The notes: generated by a model from the letters alone, not told the origin. 64,000 nt of DNA from Sycobia sp. Sy_11 (GCA_018907035.1 JACCIC010000094.1:620001-684000); one strand, 5' to 3'; counted from the first letter of the stretch, positions 48,601-62,061 are shown. Made by a program: numbers and translations.

Positions 48601-51030
48601 CAGTCTTGGTTCACTCGCGTTAATTCTTAGAGCCATTATTTATAAGAGTTAACATAACGAACCTCTCACTTTGCGGAATGGAAAGTTGTTTTATTGCAAT
48701 ACGTTGCGCTGGTAGACGGAAAGTCATCGTGAACGCGCTTTTCATTTTTGGATTGGAAGGGAGATTAACGTGCCTGCCACCGAATTCTCCCATATGGACG
48801 GAAGGCCATTTACATCGTGTAATTCTAATCTGAACAAATACGTAGAAAGACCGAACCCCCCCTCTTCCGCGCATTTACTTACATCTATTGCAACACTCAC
48901 CGCATTGTTCCCATTCGAATCGCGGGTTAGAACTACGTGAAGAGGGGTGGGATGCGCGGTAGAGAGAGGGGGCAGGCTCCTTTTTCCTTGGCAATCGCAC
49001 TTTCCGCGTTGAGAGAGCGATGTGAAACCTCTATATATATATATATATATCTTTGTACCCATCGACTTTAATGCTCGAAACTATCGATCTCTGGCTCGAG
49101 CCTTTCTCTGTTTATTGAATTCAGATACTTTAAAGCCCAGGATTTATTGCGGTATTAAACTTTTGAGCTTCTATTGCGTTTTATTCGCGTCCGCCTCCCC
49201 CGCGATCACCTCCTCCCCGCCTCACTTGCCCGATGAATTTATAATTTAATTCCGTAGAAGATTCCAGACAAGGTGTTTCCCAAATCTATTGTACAATACT
49301 CGCGCGAGGGATTTTCTTTATCTATTTTTTTTTCCTCTTTCAAATTCTTGTGCTTATGGAGTATCGCGAGCAGTGTCCAGTTCGCAAGCAGTATGGCGCT
49401 CTCTAATATTGACCGAAGTCTGTTCAAGTGAATTTATAAATTAGCTTTGTAACACGATCGTTTCATTAAATGCTTCCCCCCTCCCCTTTGGCTGTCGGAA
49501 AGGCGAGAAAAAGTAAACAAAGCAGGCTGATGGAATAGGTTTCGTATTGGACGTGTAAGTACGTCCCCTTCGATCTGCACATTAAGGTCATTAGACTTCG
49601 GATAAGTGTGAAAGCGCCATAATACAAATAGATATACGAATTGCGTATTATATATCACGCACAAAAATTAAAGCACGATACAATCCGTAATTTGAGAATG
49701 CTTGTAGCGTAATTCGTCGAGCGCACTTGCTCTTTTTCTCGCTTTCGACGCGTAATCCCATCGTTAATTGTCGCTGGTTCGATCCAAAGTGGGTGCGGTT
49801 CGCGCGCCTGGCCTTTGTCGTCCTCGTATGCAATGGCTTTGCAGAAAGATTTTTACGACTGAAACGGGAGAGCTGAGACGACTTGAGAAACTTCGCCGTC
49901 CGACTCGGCTGGGAATGTCAAGGATGTGTAATTAAACAGAAAAAGAAAAAGAATGTATCACAGGAGCATTTTATAGTGATGTCCTTAAAATAGACGGTTT
50001 AGAGCCCAATTTATTAGTCGGGTGGTCGCCACGAAAAGCGACCGTTATGAATATTAGTGAAAAGCACGCCATCGTTATTGATGGAGTCATTTTTACCATA
50101 TATTTATATATCTGTACATACCAGTACATATTTCATTCTGCGACAGCAATACATACCAAAACATTACAATTAGCTGTCTGGATCAATAACAATCGTCTAC
50201 TTAAATCTCAAAAAATACACTCACCACGTGTGCGTAACTGCTTTATCAGATTCTCAAATACTTATAAAAAGCAATGCATCGTAAAAGCAACGTATGTGAA
50301 TCGAACAAATTTTTAGATTATGTCCACTAGTGTTGCGATTCAAAAGAATCAATGCACAGGCTGAATATTTTATTTTAACAAGAGGTGCCGTTTAACTTTT
50401 ATTACAGGAATCGAAATTTTGTTGCCAACCGCCTGCGTATGAATACGTCGATGCTTGCGAAAAAAAAAGTATGGATAAGGCGGACAAATCGCTAATTGCC
50501 AGTGTCGTTTTTGGAACATATCTCATGCAAATGCGCGACGTATTTGAAAAGCTATCCACCGAGCCACCCGCTGAGAGTGCATGGAAGCAGGTTGAGTAAA
50601 GCGGCTACATCGGTCCACGCGTATGTTCGGGAGGTTTTATCTGTGAACACGCGCCTCAAGTCTATTCGCGCATTCGAAAATTACGTTTTCATTTTGGTCG
50701 AGCAAGTTGAAAAGTTCGAACTAAAAACAATAGAATAACAAGTTCGATTAAAGTGTTCGTTGAAAAGCAACTGATAATACTCTCAAATTCTATCTTATCT
50801 AACCAATATGTACAATAGTATGAGAAAAAAAAAATTTGTTTTAAAGATGTTAAGACTTTAATTTATTCATTCTGAGTACTTAAGATATAAATTAGTTTCG
50901 AATTTTGAATACTGATAGGAATTTGGGTTTAGTTAAAATTTTACAACGTAATTACTTTAATAGAATTAATCTACATAAATTAACTCGAACTGTGTCAAAT
51001 CAAAGTTCATGAAAGTGTAAGAGAGACAGA
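48600..51030. other. Mixed to AT-rich noncoding DNA
   Basis: A short TA tract is at 49031-49050. Open frames (for example 50047-50316 plus and 48742-49062 minus) have no recognisable domain, no clear splice context and codon use like the background. Confidence 0.6.
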
Positions 51031-51038
51031 GAGCGAGG

Positions 51039-51041
<3 letters not shown>

Positions 51042-51073
<32 letters not shown>
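51042..51073. repeat. (GA)n microsatellite
   Basis: GA tract preceded by interrupted GA-rich sequence. Confidence 0.95.
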
Positions 51074-51076
<3 letters not shown>

Positions 51077-51333
51077 CAGAGAGTGCGAAAAGTACTTCAT
51101 ACGATTTATCTAATGCCCTTCGATTAAACGTGTTAGTGTATGGCAAATACATTTTGGACAGATGGTAATTTTTGGTCAGAATATTCATTTCTAAAAAACT
51201 TTTATTTATTCTTCTGGCTTAATATAAGCTCACATTCTAAACAAACCAACGGAACCTTTTGTCATGTAAATTTGATTTTCGTGATATATTTTAATTCTAC
51301 CGCTTTGAAATACATACCTTCTAACTTTATTCT

Positions 51334-51335
<2 letters not shown>

Positions 51336-51380
<45 letters not shown>
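51336..51380. repeat. (TA)n microsatellite
   Basis: About 22 TA units. Confidence 0.97.
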
Positions 51381-51383
<3 letters not shown>

Positions 51384-51529
51384 GTATATTATTATTAATA
51401 TATAATCTAATTAAATAGAAAATCGAATTAATTTATAAGAAATGATGCTATTAAGTCTTGGAAGTTTAATAAAACTTTCGCAGTTTCTTTCAACTTTAGC
51501 ACTTTTTTTGAAGTGCTTCTTCCATGACC

Positions 51530-51532
<3 letters not shown>

Positions 51533-51580
<48 letters not shown>

Positions 51581-51605
51581 ATGTATCTATCTATCTATCT
51601 ATCTA
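51533..51605. repeat. (TC)n then (CTAT)n compound microsatellite
   Basis: About 23 TC units to 51578, then five CTAT units at about 51585-51605. Confidence 0.96.
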
Positions 51606-51689
51606 ACTTTATGAGAACTTTAAGAGTAAAGTATTTAGATCGTTTGCAAATTTTTTTTCAGTCCGATTAGTTACAGCCGCGATTACTTC

Positions 51690-52140
51690 GCTAGTCACAG
51701 CTGCAAACTGATTCCACAGGCTCATCCGGGCATTAATCGGAAGAATAAAAAAACGACCCGGCCAGATTTCTGAAGAAATCAAGATCAGCCAACCTCATCC
51801 GTCGGGTGGCAGCTTGATTTTGTCCTCCGCGCGCGCACCCGGCGTGCTCAGCCGCGATTCCCCACGGTCGAATATAAATGAAAAGCGGCGACGCGCACAA
51901 TCCGCCAGGTTTTCATTTTTCATCTCGAGAAACGTCGTATGCAAATCAGCCCTTTGTCGCGATTAATAATTGCCGGATCGTTTAGCTTGGGTGTAATTAT
52001 TTAACGAAGGATGCGACCTTGGACAATTGTTTCCATGCCGTAATTAACGATAACGGCAATTGAGCGGTTGCCTCTTTCGTACTGCGGCGATTAACGCGAT
52101 TGTCATTTACGGTAGCATGAAGCTTCAATTGAACATAGTG
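51690..52140. promoter_or_regulatory. Candidate enhancer-like module
   Basis: Non-repetitive mixed-GC sequence with a dense mix of recognisable binding words. They include an E-box CAGCTG (51698-51703), the POU octamer ATGCAAAT (51939-51946), a SOX-type palindrome ACAATTGT (52023-52030) and TAATTAA (52041-52047), with several CAATTG/AATT cores around them. POU and SOX sites about 80 bases apart suggest a neural enhancer. This is an inference from motifs only. Confidence 0.35.
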
Positions 52141-53440
52141 ATTAATCTGACAATTTCAGAAACTCAATAAACAAGGATGAATCTTTTTCAGATTTTACAT
52201 CAGGAACTATAAATTACCTATAGAAAGGTTATTTTACAAAAATAATTGTCCAATTTTCTTAAGATTGAAAAATTGAAATTTCTGTTTCGATAGATACCGT
52301 AGAGTTTCGAGCTACTGTATCAATGGATTTCTGAAATCTTTATTCATTGCTTTTTTCATGTCATTGAATTTTGCAGAATTATAGGTAAGATTTATGACAG
52401 AAATTCCTTTCGCGAGTATATACGAATTAAAATTATATTGGATTTAAATTTTTAATATCATTTATTATCATAATAACTTGTTAACTTCGTGATATCAACT
52501 TTTCATGAAAACGGCGCATTAATGAAAACGATTCGACGTATTTACCGAAATCAAAACGAGCTATTCGGATTTCTTTTATTCCCTTATTTATAGAACTGAT
52601 AATTTTTGAAATTGGCTCTCCGGTATTTACAAAAATCATACTATAGGAAAAGCCGCTTTATAAATAACTAATTAATACTCTTAACGGCATGCATTATGTT
52701 CAATTGAATATGTAGCATAATGGCTTTGAAGCTTTTGAATTAATATCGGCGTTACACGGCTGAATATAATTGTTGAGCAATGCGGCGGCTTCGTTAATAA
52801 ACATATCCGTATCCATAAACGCATGTATAAGGCTTGATTAAAATTTATAGTAGCACCGAATTGGTAAATTAATATCGAAGTAATAATAGCGTCGATACGA
52901 TGCCGGGATTCATCAAACATTCAATCAGCTCAATTACGCACAAAGCTTGGACATTTATCGTGCCAAACGTTACGAGCTCAAAAAGTTCAGACCGAAGAGA
53001 AAATCCGAGAGTAGCATTCTTAAAAACATAATCTGACCTTTTCTTCCTTAATGTCAGTTTCGAGCTGAATTTCGCAATTCTATATATGAACGATCATACT
53101 TATTTTTACTTCTTTGATCCATCAGAAATTGATAAAGTTGTACGTAAATTTTCGCACTCTTCTCTTCTTGTTCTCTTATATTTACTTTGTCACTAATATC
53201 CACCGATCATCATTTATTCGGTCTTCTAATTTTATTAAATATAAAGCCTGTCTATATAAAAATCTATTTCAAAATGGCAAATAAATTACGATAAAATTGA
53301 AAATGATATAATTATATAGTACAATGAGATATCGTGATTTATATTAAACGAACAAAAAAATAAAAATAAACTTGTTTGCCTAAAAATTTTGTTCATATCA
53401 ATGGGATGATATGAAACTGTCGATTTTCAAAACTCTTCGT
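52140..53440. other. AT-rich noncoding DNA
   Basis: No gene called. The minus strand is open for 79 codons at 52681-52920 from a true ATG, without a domain. The same segment is rich in TAAT and CATAAA words, so it may be regulatory instead. Confidence 0.55.
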
Positions 53441-54460
53441 TATTGCGCCTCCGCGTTTACGAAACGAGGCAATTTCGGCTCACCGTTCGTTCCCGCGATC
53501 TACTTATCAATTCCCCCGGCCCGCCCCCCCTAAGATTTAACAGTTCGACGCTCAGGACGCGCCCTCCTACCCTCCTCCGAGGTTTTTCCCGTTTCCGACC
53601 ACGAGGGCGGGGCGATCGGAATTTTTTCGAAAAATTCTCGAGCGGCTTCCACGCTCCATCCCCGCCCCTAAAAAGCACGGACGCATCCAGCGCCGTCGCG
53701 CTAAAAAGTGCCAGCCTCCCGCCCCCCTGCCCCGACCCGAACCCGGCCAGTCCCCCCCGACAAAGTTCGACGATCCCTCCCGGCGCGACGCGCCGCATAG
53801 TCCCGGGAGTCGGCCGCTCGCGTGGCTCGCCGCCGAGCGCGCCAGCCCGCATATAGAGTAAGTGCCATCTGGCTCTCTTGCTCTCCTCGCGTATCCGCCG
53901 AGCTGGAGGAGGGGGGGAGGCGTTGGGCAGGGTGGCGAACGTCGTCGCCGTCGGCGCCCTCGTCGCGCCCGTAAGTTAGTGGCGTAATATGCTCTCCGGG
54001 CGCGCGCTCCCTCCATCCCGCCCCCCCCCCACCGGTGAAATATATTCGCGCTCGATTGCCGAACGACAGATGCGGGGCGACGGCGGTGGCAGGGGGGGGG
54101 AGGCAGAGGCGGGACGAGAGCGGTAAAAATACGAGCGACGCGCGGGCGATGAAATTTTAAAACGAAGTTAGAGCCAGGGAGTGTGAAAACGCGTCGTCGT
54201 CGTCGACGACCGCGTCCTCGTGCGCGCGCGCGCGAGTTGGGATGAATTAAGACGGAAAGATCCGGGATTTATGGGGAATTACGCGAATTGAACGCTGGTG
54301 GGCTGTGCGGACGCGTGGGTCGACACCGTGTCTGCGCGTCGGAGAGCGCGTGGCTTCCCGGCGGCTGCGCGGGGGAGGGAAAAGCGAGGCGGGTCATTTT
54401 ATGGATTTATGCGCGAGCGCGAAAAAGGAGTGTCTTCTCGATGTTTTTTCTTTCTTTTGG
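53440..54460. other. CpG-rich block
   Basis: One of the most CpG-dense blocks, with C and G runs. Frames of 130-150 codons are open on both strands and rich in Arg, Pro and Gly; none is credited. A promoter CpG block is possible. Confidence 0.6.
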
Positions 54461-54631
54461 AGGATGTTCCGCATCTCCCAGCCCATGTATGAATTTTGTT
54501 TTTATTTCGATTTTCCATAAAGCAAAAATCATTCGAATTTTTAGCGTCGCCGACATTTTATGATTGAGAAGCCGAGGCAAAAAGTAAGGTTTAATCCGTT
54601 TTAAAAGAGTATTTCCTCATTAATTCGCAGG

Positions 54632-54681
<50 letters not shown>

Positions 54682-55200
54682 ATTTTTCCTACATATCACA
54701 TTCAGATTACATTCTGAAATCTCAATCTAAAATCTTGTGAATGACCAGGCTAGTTTTTTTCAGATCTTTGGAAAATCAAATTTGGCTAGGCAACAACCGC
54801 TTGAAACCGAAGAGAGATTTTTTTTATTATTCCGTTATGGTGAATTCGACCACAAAATAAAATCAATCACGATAAATGAGCCGAAATTAATAAAGTTTAT
54901 TGGCTCCGTGGGGGGATAGCCCCGAAACACGAAAATCTCGCAGAACGATGGCAAGTTCTCGAAATTAATTGGATTTTATACGATGCGTAAACGTTGAAAC
55001 GACCATTGCCTTTTTATAGTTTTACTAATAATATGCGCCTTCGTTTACATTGGTTTATTTACTCTGGTAAACAGAGAAGACGAGGACGTAAGTCAGAGAC
55101 GACATCAGTGCTACTACAACAATATATCTAATTAACCTATACGGACGCGCAATTCTTCGTTACTTCGATTTAGACGTGACCTCGGCTATATTTGCTTATT
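54460..55200. other. AT-leaning noncoding DNA
   Basis: Contains the TC tract at 54635-54677. A plus frame at 54737-54919 is open for 60 codons but starts with GTG. No gene seen. Confidence 0.6.
54635..54677. repeat. (TC)n microsatellite
   Basis: About 21 TC units. Confidence 0.96.
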
Positions 55201-55660
55201 TTACATATTTACATCGCTGCTAACCATCCTAGTCCGTTCAAAATCTCGTCTCTCCGGCCACGCAGCGCAAAAATTTCTGTCCGAAAGCGCAACGAATCGT
55301 AGTCGATCGGTCGATGGATCGATCCACCGATCTGTCTGTGCACGTCGGGGTTCGGGGCAACAATGGCGTTGGTTGTATACGAGGATCGCTGGCGCTTAAC
55401 GAAGCGCGCGGAGAGCAGCGACGGACAGGCAGAGACGCGCGCGTTCTCGATCCGTAGCCTTGCGGCGATTTCATTTTCACGCGGTCCCCCGAATTATCGT
55501 TTCTTGTGCATTCGTGTAACTGCGACGTCGTCAATTGCTCGACGGGTTTATACGGGAAACAAAGGAAACGGTGGTAGGACCGTGGCGAATGGGGGGGGGG
55601 AGGATTTCCGGCAGAGCATTTGCTCTAGCACAAAAACTTTCCGTATTGACAGCAAACCGG
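55200..55660. other. CpG-rich block with a 12-base palindrome
   Basis: TGGATCGATCCA at 55315-55326 is perfect and is flanked by GATCGGT (55305) and ACCGATC (55326), giving a longer imperfect palindrome. No gene seen. Confidence 0.55.
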
Positions 55661-55664
55661 TTCT

Positions 55665-55669
<5 letters not shown>

Positions 55670-55711
<42 letters not shown>
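55670..55711. repeat. (TC)n microsatellite
   Basis: About 20 TC units. Confidence 0.96.
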
Positions 55712-55714
<3 letters not shown>

Positions 55715-57506
55715 CTCGTAATAAATATAACTTGAGGAGTTTCGCGCTCAATCGGATTCCGGCGAAATATGACGCTTTCGCTAAAGCAAACACTAAATAT
55801 TTGCCTCGAATCTCGCGGCATATTAAGTGCGAATCTAAAGAAAGAATTTCACAGCGAAATCTGAACAATTTCTCGGAGATATCGGCGATTTTTCAATTTT
55901 ATCCATTATTCACATTTATATTGTGAGTTAATCAATGTCCTTCTTTCTATTTTTTTTGGGGGGGGGGGTTTCATTCGAAACTACATAAGCTACATTTGCG
56001 ATCGATTTTGCAACCCTCCGATAAACGTTTCCCTATACGGCGAGGGCTCGAATTCATATTTGCTTGAGCGTTCGCGTGGCTTTAATTACTCGATATTCAA
56101 AGTATTCCAATAGGCCAAATATCGAGGCACCGTCACGGTATTTGCGAAATGAGTAAATATCTTTTGTTTGCTCTTTACGGCGTATATAAATAAACGTTTC
56201 TGCGATATCCGCGTTCGCGTTCAACGAGATCGCCTAGCTGTATTCTCATTAATTTTTCCATCGTAAGACTAAAGTTTAATCAAGCTGAAAAAAGTAGTTA
56301 AAAAAAAAAAAGCAGCGCGTGTACCCATGCGTGGGTGTGTATGCGTGTACGCGTATTTCACCATTTCCAGTTCGAAGAGACTTCGGTCGTACGGCTCGTT
56401 CATTTCTGCTCTCTATCCCTCTTTCTCCTTTTCACACCTTAAGAATTCCATTTCCTCCCGCACGCATTCGCGAATGAGAAATTTTTTTTCGTCCATTCTT
56501 TCTTTCTTTCTTTTTTTTTTTTTTGTTTTCATCGCGCCGAATAATAAAACATTTCATCCCGCGTAAAACATTGAAGCACGTATCGTCGTGCGACGGAATA
56601 AAATTCTTCAGCGGAAGCCGGGAACGTCCTGCCTCGAAAAAAAACAGAAAAAATCTGTTTATATTCCGTCCGTCCTCCCGCCGTATCGCCGTGCATTCTA
56701 TACGTGCGCATTAGCGTTTTCCTAAATTGAGGACCGTAAGGGTGGAAAAATTTGCGAAACGAGCGCGCCGCTCGTTTATGCTCCTTTTTCATCTCGATCG
56801 TCTCTAAGGGAAAAAGTTGCGATGCCGGAATCTCGCTTTATATAAAGAGCACCCTATCGCGGCAAGTGACGCGCGTTGTACAAAAGAATTTTATCGAAAT
56901 CAATTATTTCATACGTACATACTTACATACGTAACGTACATACACACGCATACATACATACATACGTGTATATATAAGAGGAGCATTAGATTGATGCAAG
57001 CAACATAGTTGAGCTTTCGAACGAGTGCTTTGGGATTATGGACGTAATAAATTCATTTCATATTTTTTCACTTTTGAAATCTACGCAAATACGATTATCT
57101 GAATTCATTTAAGACTTATTGATTTAAAAGCGGAAAAAAAGTATCGTAATTTTTTTAAATCTAATAATACGAAGATAATTTTCTAGATAAAATAGCATAT
57201 CGTATTGAAATAGATATTGCGCTTATATTCGCCTGTGCCTGCGTATATATGTATAGTCAAATACAAAGAGATAAGGAAGAAACTTATCTTTGCCAAAAAT
57301 AAAGTATCCCTAACTATGAAATGCGGTGAAAATATTTTTGATGTACAGGTAAGATGGACAGGAACTATGGAACACGAAGGAATACAATCGCTATAAATCG
57401 TAAAAAAATCTTTTCATATACACACACTGCTGAGATGTAATTTTGCTGAATAATTACAATCATCCAATTCAAATATATTACGATACATCTCAAAAAGCAA
57501 TTTTTA
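55712..57506. other. Mixed to AT-rich noncoding DNA
   Basis: Contains a G run near 55958-55968, a T tract near 56511-56524 and a (CATA)n patch near 56949-56965. No gene seen. Confidence 0.6.
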
Positions 57507-57654
57507 TAGGTAATACGATTACAATTGTAAGTACTGGACTAGGTCAATTCAAGTTGTAGTAAATATTTGAGAGTCGGAAATAATATGAAAAAGATGAATC
57601 AGCTTTACTAAAGCTTGAATTAGTAGTATCCTTAAATTGAGATCGTATTACCTA
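57507..57654. repeat. Long imperfect inverted repeat (MITE-like or hairpin)
   Basis: Outer arms TAGGTAATACGAT (57507-57519) and ATCGTATTACCTA (57642-57654) are perfect complements. Pairing resumes inward through CAATT / AATTG, AATTCAAG (57546-57553) against CTTGAATT (57614-57621), and AGTAAA (57558-57563) against TTTACT (57604-57609). The loop is about 40 bases. If the outer TA is a target-site duplication, the terminal repeat begins GGTAATACG, as in TA-inserting MITEs. A long hairpin RNA is the alternative. Confidence 0.75.
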
Positions 57655-58960
57655 GGAATCTTCGGAGTCTTAAACTTGTTTGTTTAAGAATTGACATTGT
57701 CACGGTACGGTTGCGCAACTGAATTACTATTACTATCGGATAACCTATATTTCAAGCTGTTCTTCTGGTGAAAAATATCTTCCCGTCGTCGATGGAACTA
57801 TGTCTCCTCTACCCATGGTCCTCCCCCACTCGCCCCCCAACGCGTACGTTCCACTTGATCTGTGAAACTGCAGACAAGCGAGGACAATAACAATCATAAC
57901 GACAACAAAAAAAGTCCCTGTCAGCCACGATTTTGAGCTTCGAATCCCTCGAAACTCCCTTACCAGCGAGAGCGCAAGCGTCATTCTGCAGCAAGGGGGG
58001 GGGGGATATGCGCGAATGAGGGATCTCCAAAGCCCCGGACGATTGGTCGTTGAGATCGCGACAACGTGTGTATACACAGTGAGTCGCGTGACCGCTAAGG
58101 GACTATGAAGGGAGGGGGATGAAGCGTATGAGGGATTCAGAAGCGGGCTTTCTTTCCTGCACATTGGTAGGTGGCACTGACGCTCGGGTGTATACCCAAG
58201 GGCAGGCTGCCGCGCGCATTTGAAAGTATCCGCGCAGTGGAAAAAACGGGCGTGTATTGCCGGATATACGTAGGCGTGGGCTCGGCCGAGAGTTCGTTGG
58301 CCAGTGATTTTTACTTTCGATTCATCGCACGAACGCCTTGGCAGAGATATTTTTTTACGATTATAATACGGGGATAAAATTTGGATTTGAGGATCGAATT
58401 GGAGATGTAATACAAAAGAAGTTTCTGATTTCTTTTTCTTTTTTTTGCAATTAAACGATCGAACAGAAATAAATTTGGAAGCTCATCGACGTATAATTGA
58501 GTAATTTTTTGGTAAAAGCCAAAAATCCATATATCTAAAGTTGCTTAATCGCTCATTTAAAACGTGTTTTATGGAAAATTCTGGTTAGTTTAGTGACGTT
58601 CTGAATACTTTTGAAAGGAAGATACAACATTTTTAATTCATAACATTTGATAATCTAATAAAATCTACATAATTACATTATAATTATTAGAAATGAAATG
58701 CTTTTACAGAAAATTAGAACTTTCCACATTGTTTCTATTGTTATCTAAAAACCTATAATTTTATCGTTGAAATTCTTTAATTTGCGAAAAACATCGTATC
58801 GTTATTATTTCTGTAAGATAAGCAGTATAATTGAATCAAGCTTTCTTTTTAATACCAACCAATATATTGCACGACTTATATTAACAAATATAAAATACAA
58901 TTACGAGTGTTGCTCTACATGCTGGATAAAAGCCGTAAAAAACAACAAGAACGAAAAATT
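57655..58960. other. Mixed noncoding DNA
   Basis: CpG-richer at about 57780-58370 with a ten-G run near 57996-58005, then AT-rich. No gene seen. Confidence 0.6.
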
Positions 58961-60430
58961 ATTTCCACAAAACAGCGGAAAATCCCGCTCGACGGCGCGA
59001 GTCGCGCATTTAAAGAAGCGACGTTTCCGTTTCGTCTGCTCTGCGCCCCTACCCCGCCGCCATCCCGAGGAAGAAGCTCTTTTTAACCGTCTAAGATTCG
59101 TCGAAAAATTCTCCCCGGCGAGCCAACTTTTCAGATTAGATAGTCGGGACGAGGGTCGCGGGCGACGCGCAAATCTGGATAAAATAGGGTGCGAACGAGA
59201 AAGTAACTGGGTCGGGGAGGGGACGGGGGTTTGGACGAGAGACCAGCTCGCGCACCTCTGCGACCGCGAGGCTTTTACGAGCCGGGTGTATTACCGCGGT
59301 AACAAAGTTCTTTTCGCGCGCCTGAATTATTCCCTCGTCATTTAATTCGTCATCCGAACGTGCTCCGCAAAACTCTGCGTTAAAAAAAAAAAAAAACCCG
59401 TAAAGCCTGTGCTTTACCACGGTGGAAATGCACTGCCATAACCAAGTACTCCGGGTATTTGAAAACAAAAGTTTCGTTCATAGCTTTCATAGCCAACGTC
59501 GTCTTTTTGAAAGGATAAATAAGAGAAATCAATTTTTCCGTTCTTTTTTTGGTGTTCATCTCGTAATTTTTATATATTTGATGTTTTTCCAACATTCGTT
59601 TTAGTCTTGGTCGTTTTATCCGCAGATGCATTTGTAACTATATCTCTAATAAAGAATGATTTTTGAACGTGTCTGCGTCGAGTATTTTTAGTCCGAGAAC
59701 AAGGAACGAGTCTCAGTGCATCCTCCTTCACGCGTATTATTCATCTCAGTCGTTTCTTTGGTACAGCAACCCGATTTCGACTCCTCTGAACGCGTGCCCG
59801 CGGTGTTTTTGTCTTCATGTTTAAACGCGCTTATTTCGTAATATACATATAGTATGTGGCTCGGTTTATACCCTGAATCTGTTGCTTTCTCCGTTAAAAA
59901 AGAAAAAGAAAAAAAAATCGATAAACCACATTTTACAATTCCGTAAAAAGTGCCTCTACTCCAAATATCAAGTACTTTAGCGGAATGTCAAGGCAGTTCA
60001 ATTAAAGGAAACTGATGAAGGAAATTTTCGAAATTTACGAAACATAAAATTTATACCGAAACACCATCTTGCCGGTTATTTATTGAGCTTTCAAGTTCCT
60101 TTATTTTTAAATAAATTTACCAGGTGCTCGTTTTCCATCCGTCCCCTCGTCACGATTGAATGGAGCGATCTGGACACGATCGAAGATTAAAGAAATTTTT
60201 CCTCCAAAACTGCAATCGACGGCCTATAATGCACAAATTTTTAGCCGCGCTCGAGCCGTCCTTCGCTACGAACGGATATCCCGCATTGCTTTCCTCGAAG
60301 GCAGTTCGAGAGATCGCGATACGCGCACGAAGGATTGAGATAAATTCATTCGGTAATAATACAGTCGCGTTGTAACGCTTTCGACCGTTTGGCGCGACGT
60401 CAGGGCCCCTTGCCGCGGAAATATATGTAT
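58960..60430. other. Mixed noncoding DNA
   Basis: CpG-rich at about 58980-59330, then AT-leaning. A plus frame of 71 codons starts at an ATG at 60160, but the context is weak and there is no domain, so it is not called. Confidence 0.55.
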
Positions 60431-60435
60431 AAAAC

Positions 60436-60486
60436 TATGTATGTATGTATGTATGTATGTATGTATGCATGTATGAATGTATGTAT
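60436..60486. repeat. (ATGT)n microsatellite
   Basis: About 12 ATGT units with two substitutions near the end. Confidence 0.94.
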
Positions 60487-60489
60487 AGA

Positions 60490-61200
60490 TATTATGTGCA
60501 TGCAAAGGCTTGGTAGCGAGGGGAAGGGAGGGAGAGCTGATGAGGAAGATCTCATATATAATTCGTTCCTCGCACCTATACGTAATATGTAATAAATAAT
60601 GTACACGGAATATATCAAAGCGAGCTGCGGTATTATAAAGCGATGAAATCCTGCTAATTAAATATAGAATATAGGTTTCTTTGACGCGATGTATTTTGCG
60701 TCATCGGTGTCTTTTGCCATCGCTACCCGTGTGCAGTTCGTGTGCGTGAGATCAACTGGACCTTTTGATCGTTGCGGGATCTCTAGCGATCGGGCAGGAG
60801 GGTAGAGGGGAGGGTATACGCGACGTTATACACGCGCGAGCGCGTGCGCACTTCCGCCCATCAACGGGGGCACGTCCATTATTCATAATTCATTCGGGGC
60901 GCAATATAATGATAATGCATAAATTTTCAGGGGGAAATTCGACGCGCCGCCCCGGCTAATTGGCCCGAACTATAGACTGCTCGGGCATTATACGGGTAAA
61001 TAACTGCGTATTGGGATACTCGACGCCGCGGACTGACGATTACGGAAACGTCGTAGATGCCGTTTGCGAAGAAGTCCGAGAATTGCTCCAATGTTGTATT
61101 TCGCTCCATAGGATATTATAGTCGAGAGGCTTCCAAAGGATGAACGAGGAAAATTCATTGGATTCTTCAAAGACTGCTCAGGATATTCATTTCTAAATCT
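60490..61200. other. Mixed noncoding DNA
   Basis: CpG-rich near 60780-61080 with a small hairpin (GCCCGA / TCGGGC near 60963-60986). No gene seen. Confidence 0.55.
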
Positions 61201-62027
61201 AATACATTTGGAAGGTATTTCGACAACTAACGAGACGATGTATTTGACACAGACAATTTCCGGATAAACTCCATTGCGAATTAGTGCATAAGTAAGTTTA
61301 AATATGAGAATGGAGCGGATGAAGACCGTTATTCCAAAATATAATTATATTAATCGAATTATCGGTGCAAGATAATAACGACGAGATTATCATGAGCGGC
61401 TGAATTACGATATTAGCGACCCTCTCGTACAATGAAAAATCAAATGCAACTTTAAAACATTTATTCGAGCAAAGGTAATAACTTATGAATATTGTATCTT
61501 GAGCTACGCGCTCGACTACTTTTCACGACGATGACAGGTCACTTTGTCAGATTTACAGAATTATAAAAGAACACAAAAAATCGTTCATTTTTACTAACGG
61601 GTACGAATTGCACACACTGTAAACGCATCTCGGACGGGAAAACAAAATGTTTCGAATCATATAGATCAGTGAATATATATATTTTTACCTTTACAGTTTT
61701 ACCTTCATTTGCAGCACAAGGGTAAATCTTATAGTTCTAATCCATTATTAATATTAATCAGTAATATCGCAGTTCGATTCCTTGAATATTTATTGGATAT
61801 TGCGGTGCATCGTTATCGAACTTCAAAAATAAGTGAACATATAACGACATTTTAGGGTAAATGCGGGCAATTTGGACACTGGCTTTGCCAAAACCAACAC
61901 CTATTCGTCATTAAAACTGTCCGGGTTGCAAATAATGACCGTCAAATGTATACTTTTACATATATACCGGCTTATTATGTAATTTCATTCTATTCATGAT
62001 CGAAATTTGGCTTACGAGCCCTTTTCA

Positions 62028-62061
<34 letters not shown>

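Noticed and set aside
49770..49800. tRNA B-box-like GGTTCGATCC
   Set aside because: The T stem does not pair, and no acceptor stem or A box lies at the right distance.
53443..54016. Frames of about 130-150 codons on both strands
   Set aside because: GC-rich block poor in stops, with Pro, Arg and Gly bias. No way to choose a strand.
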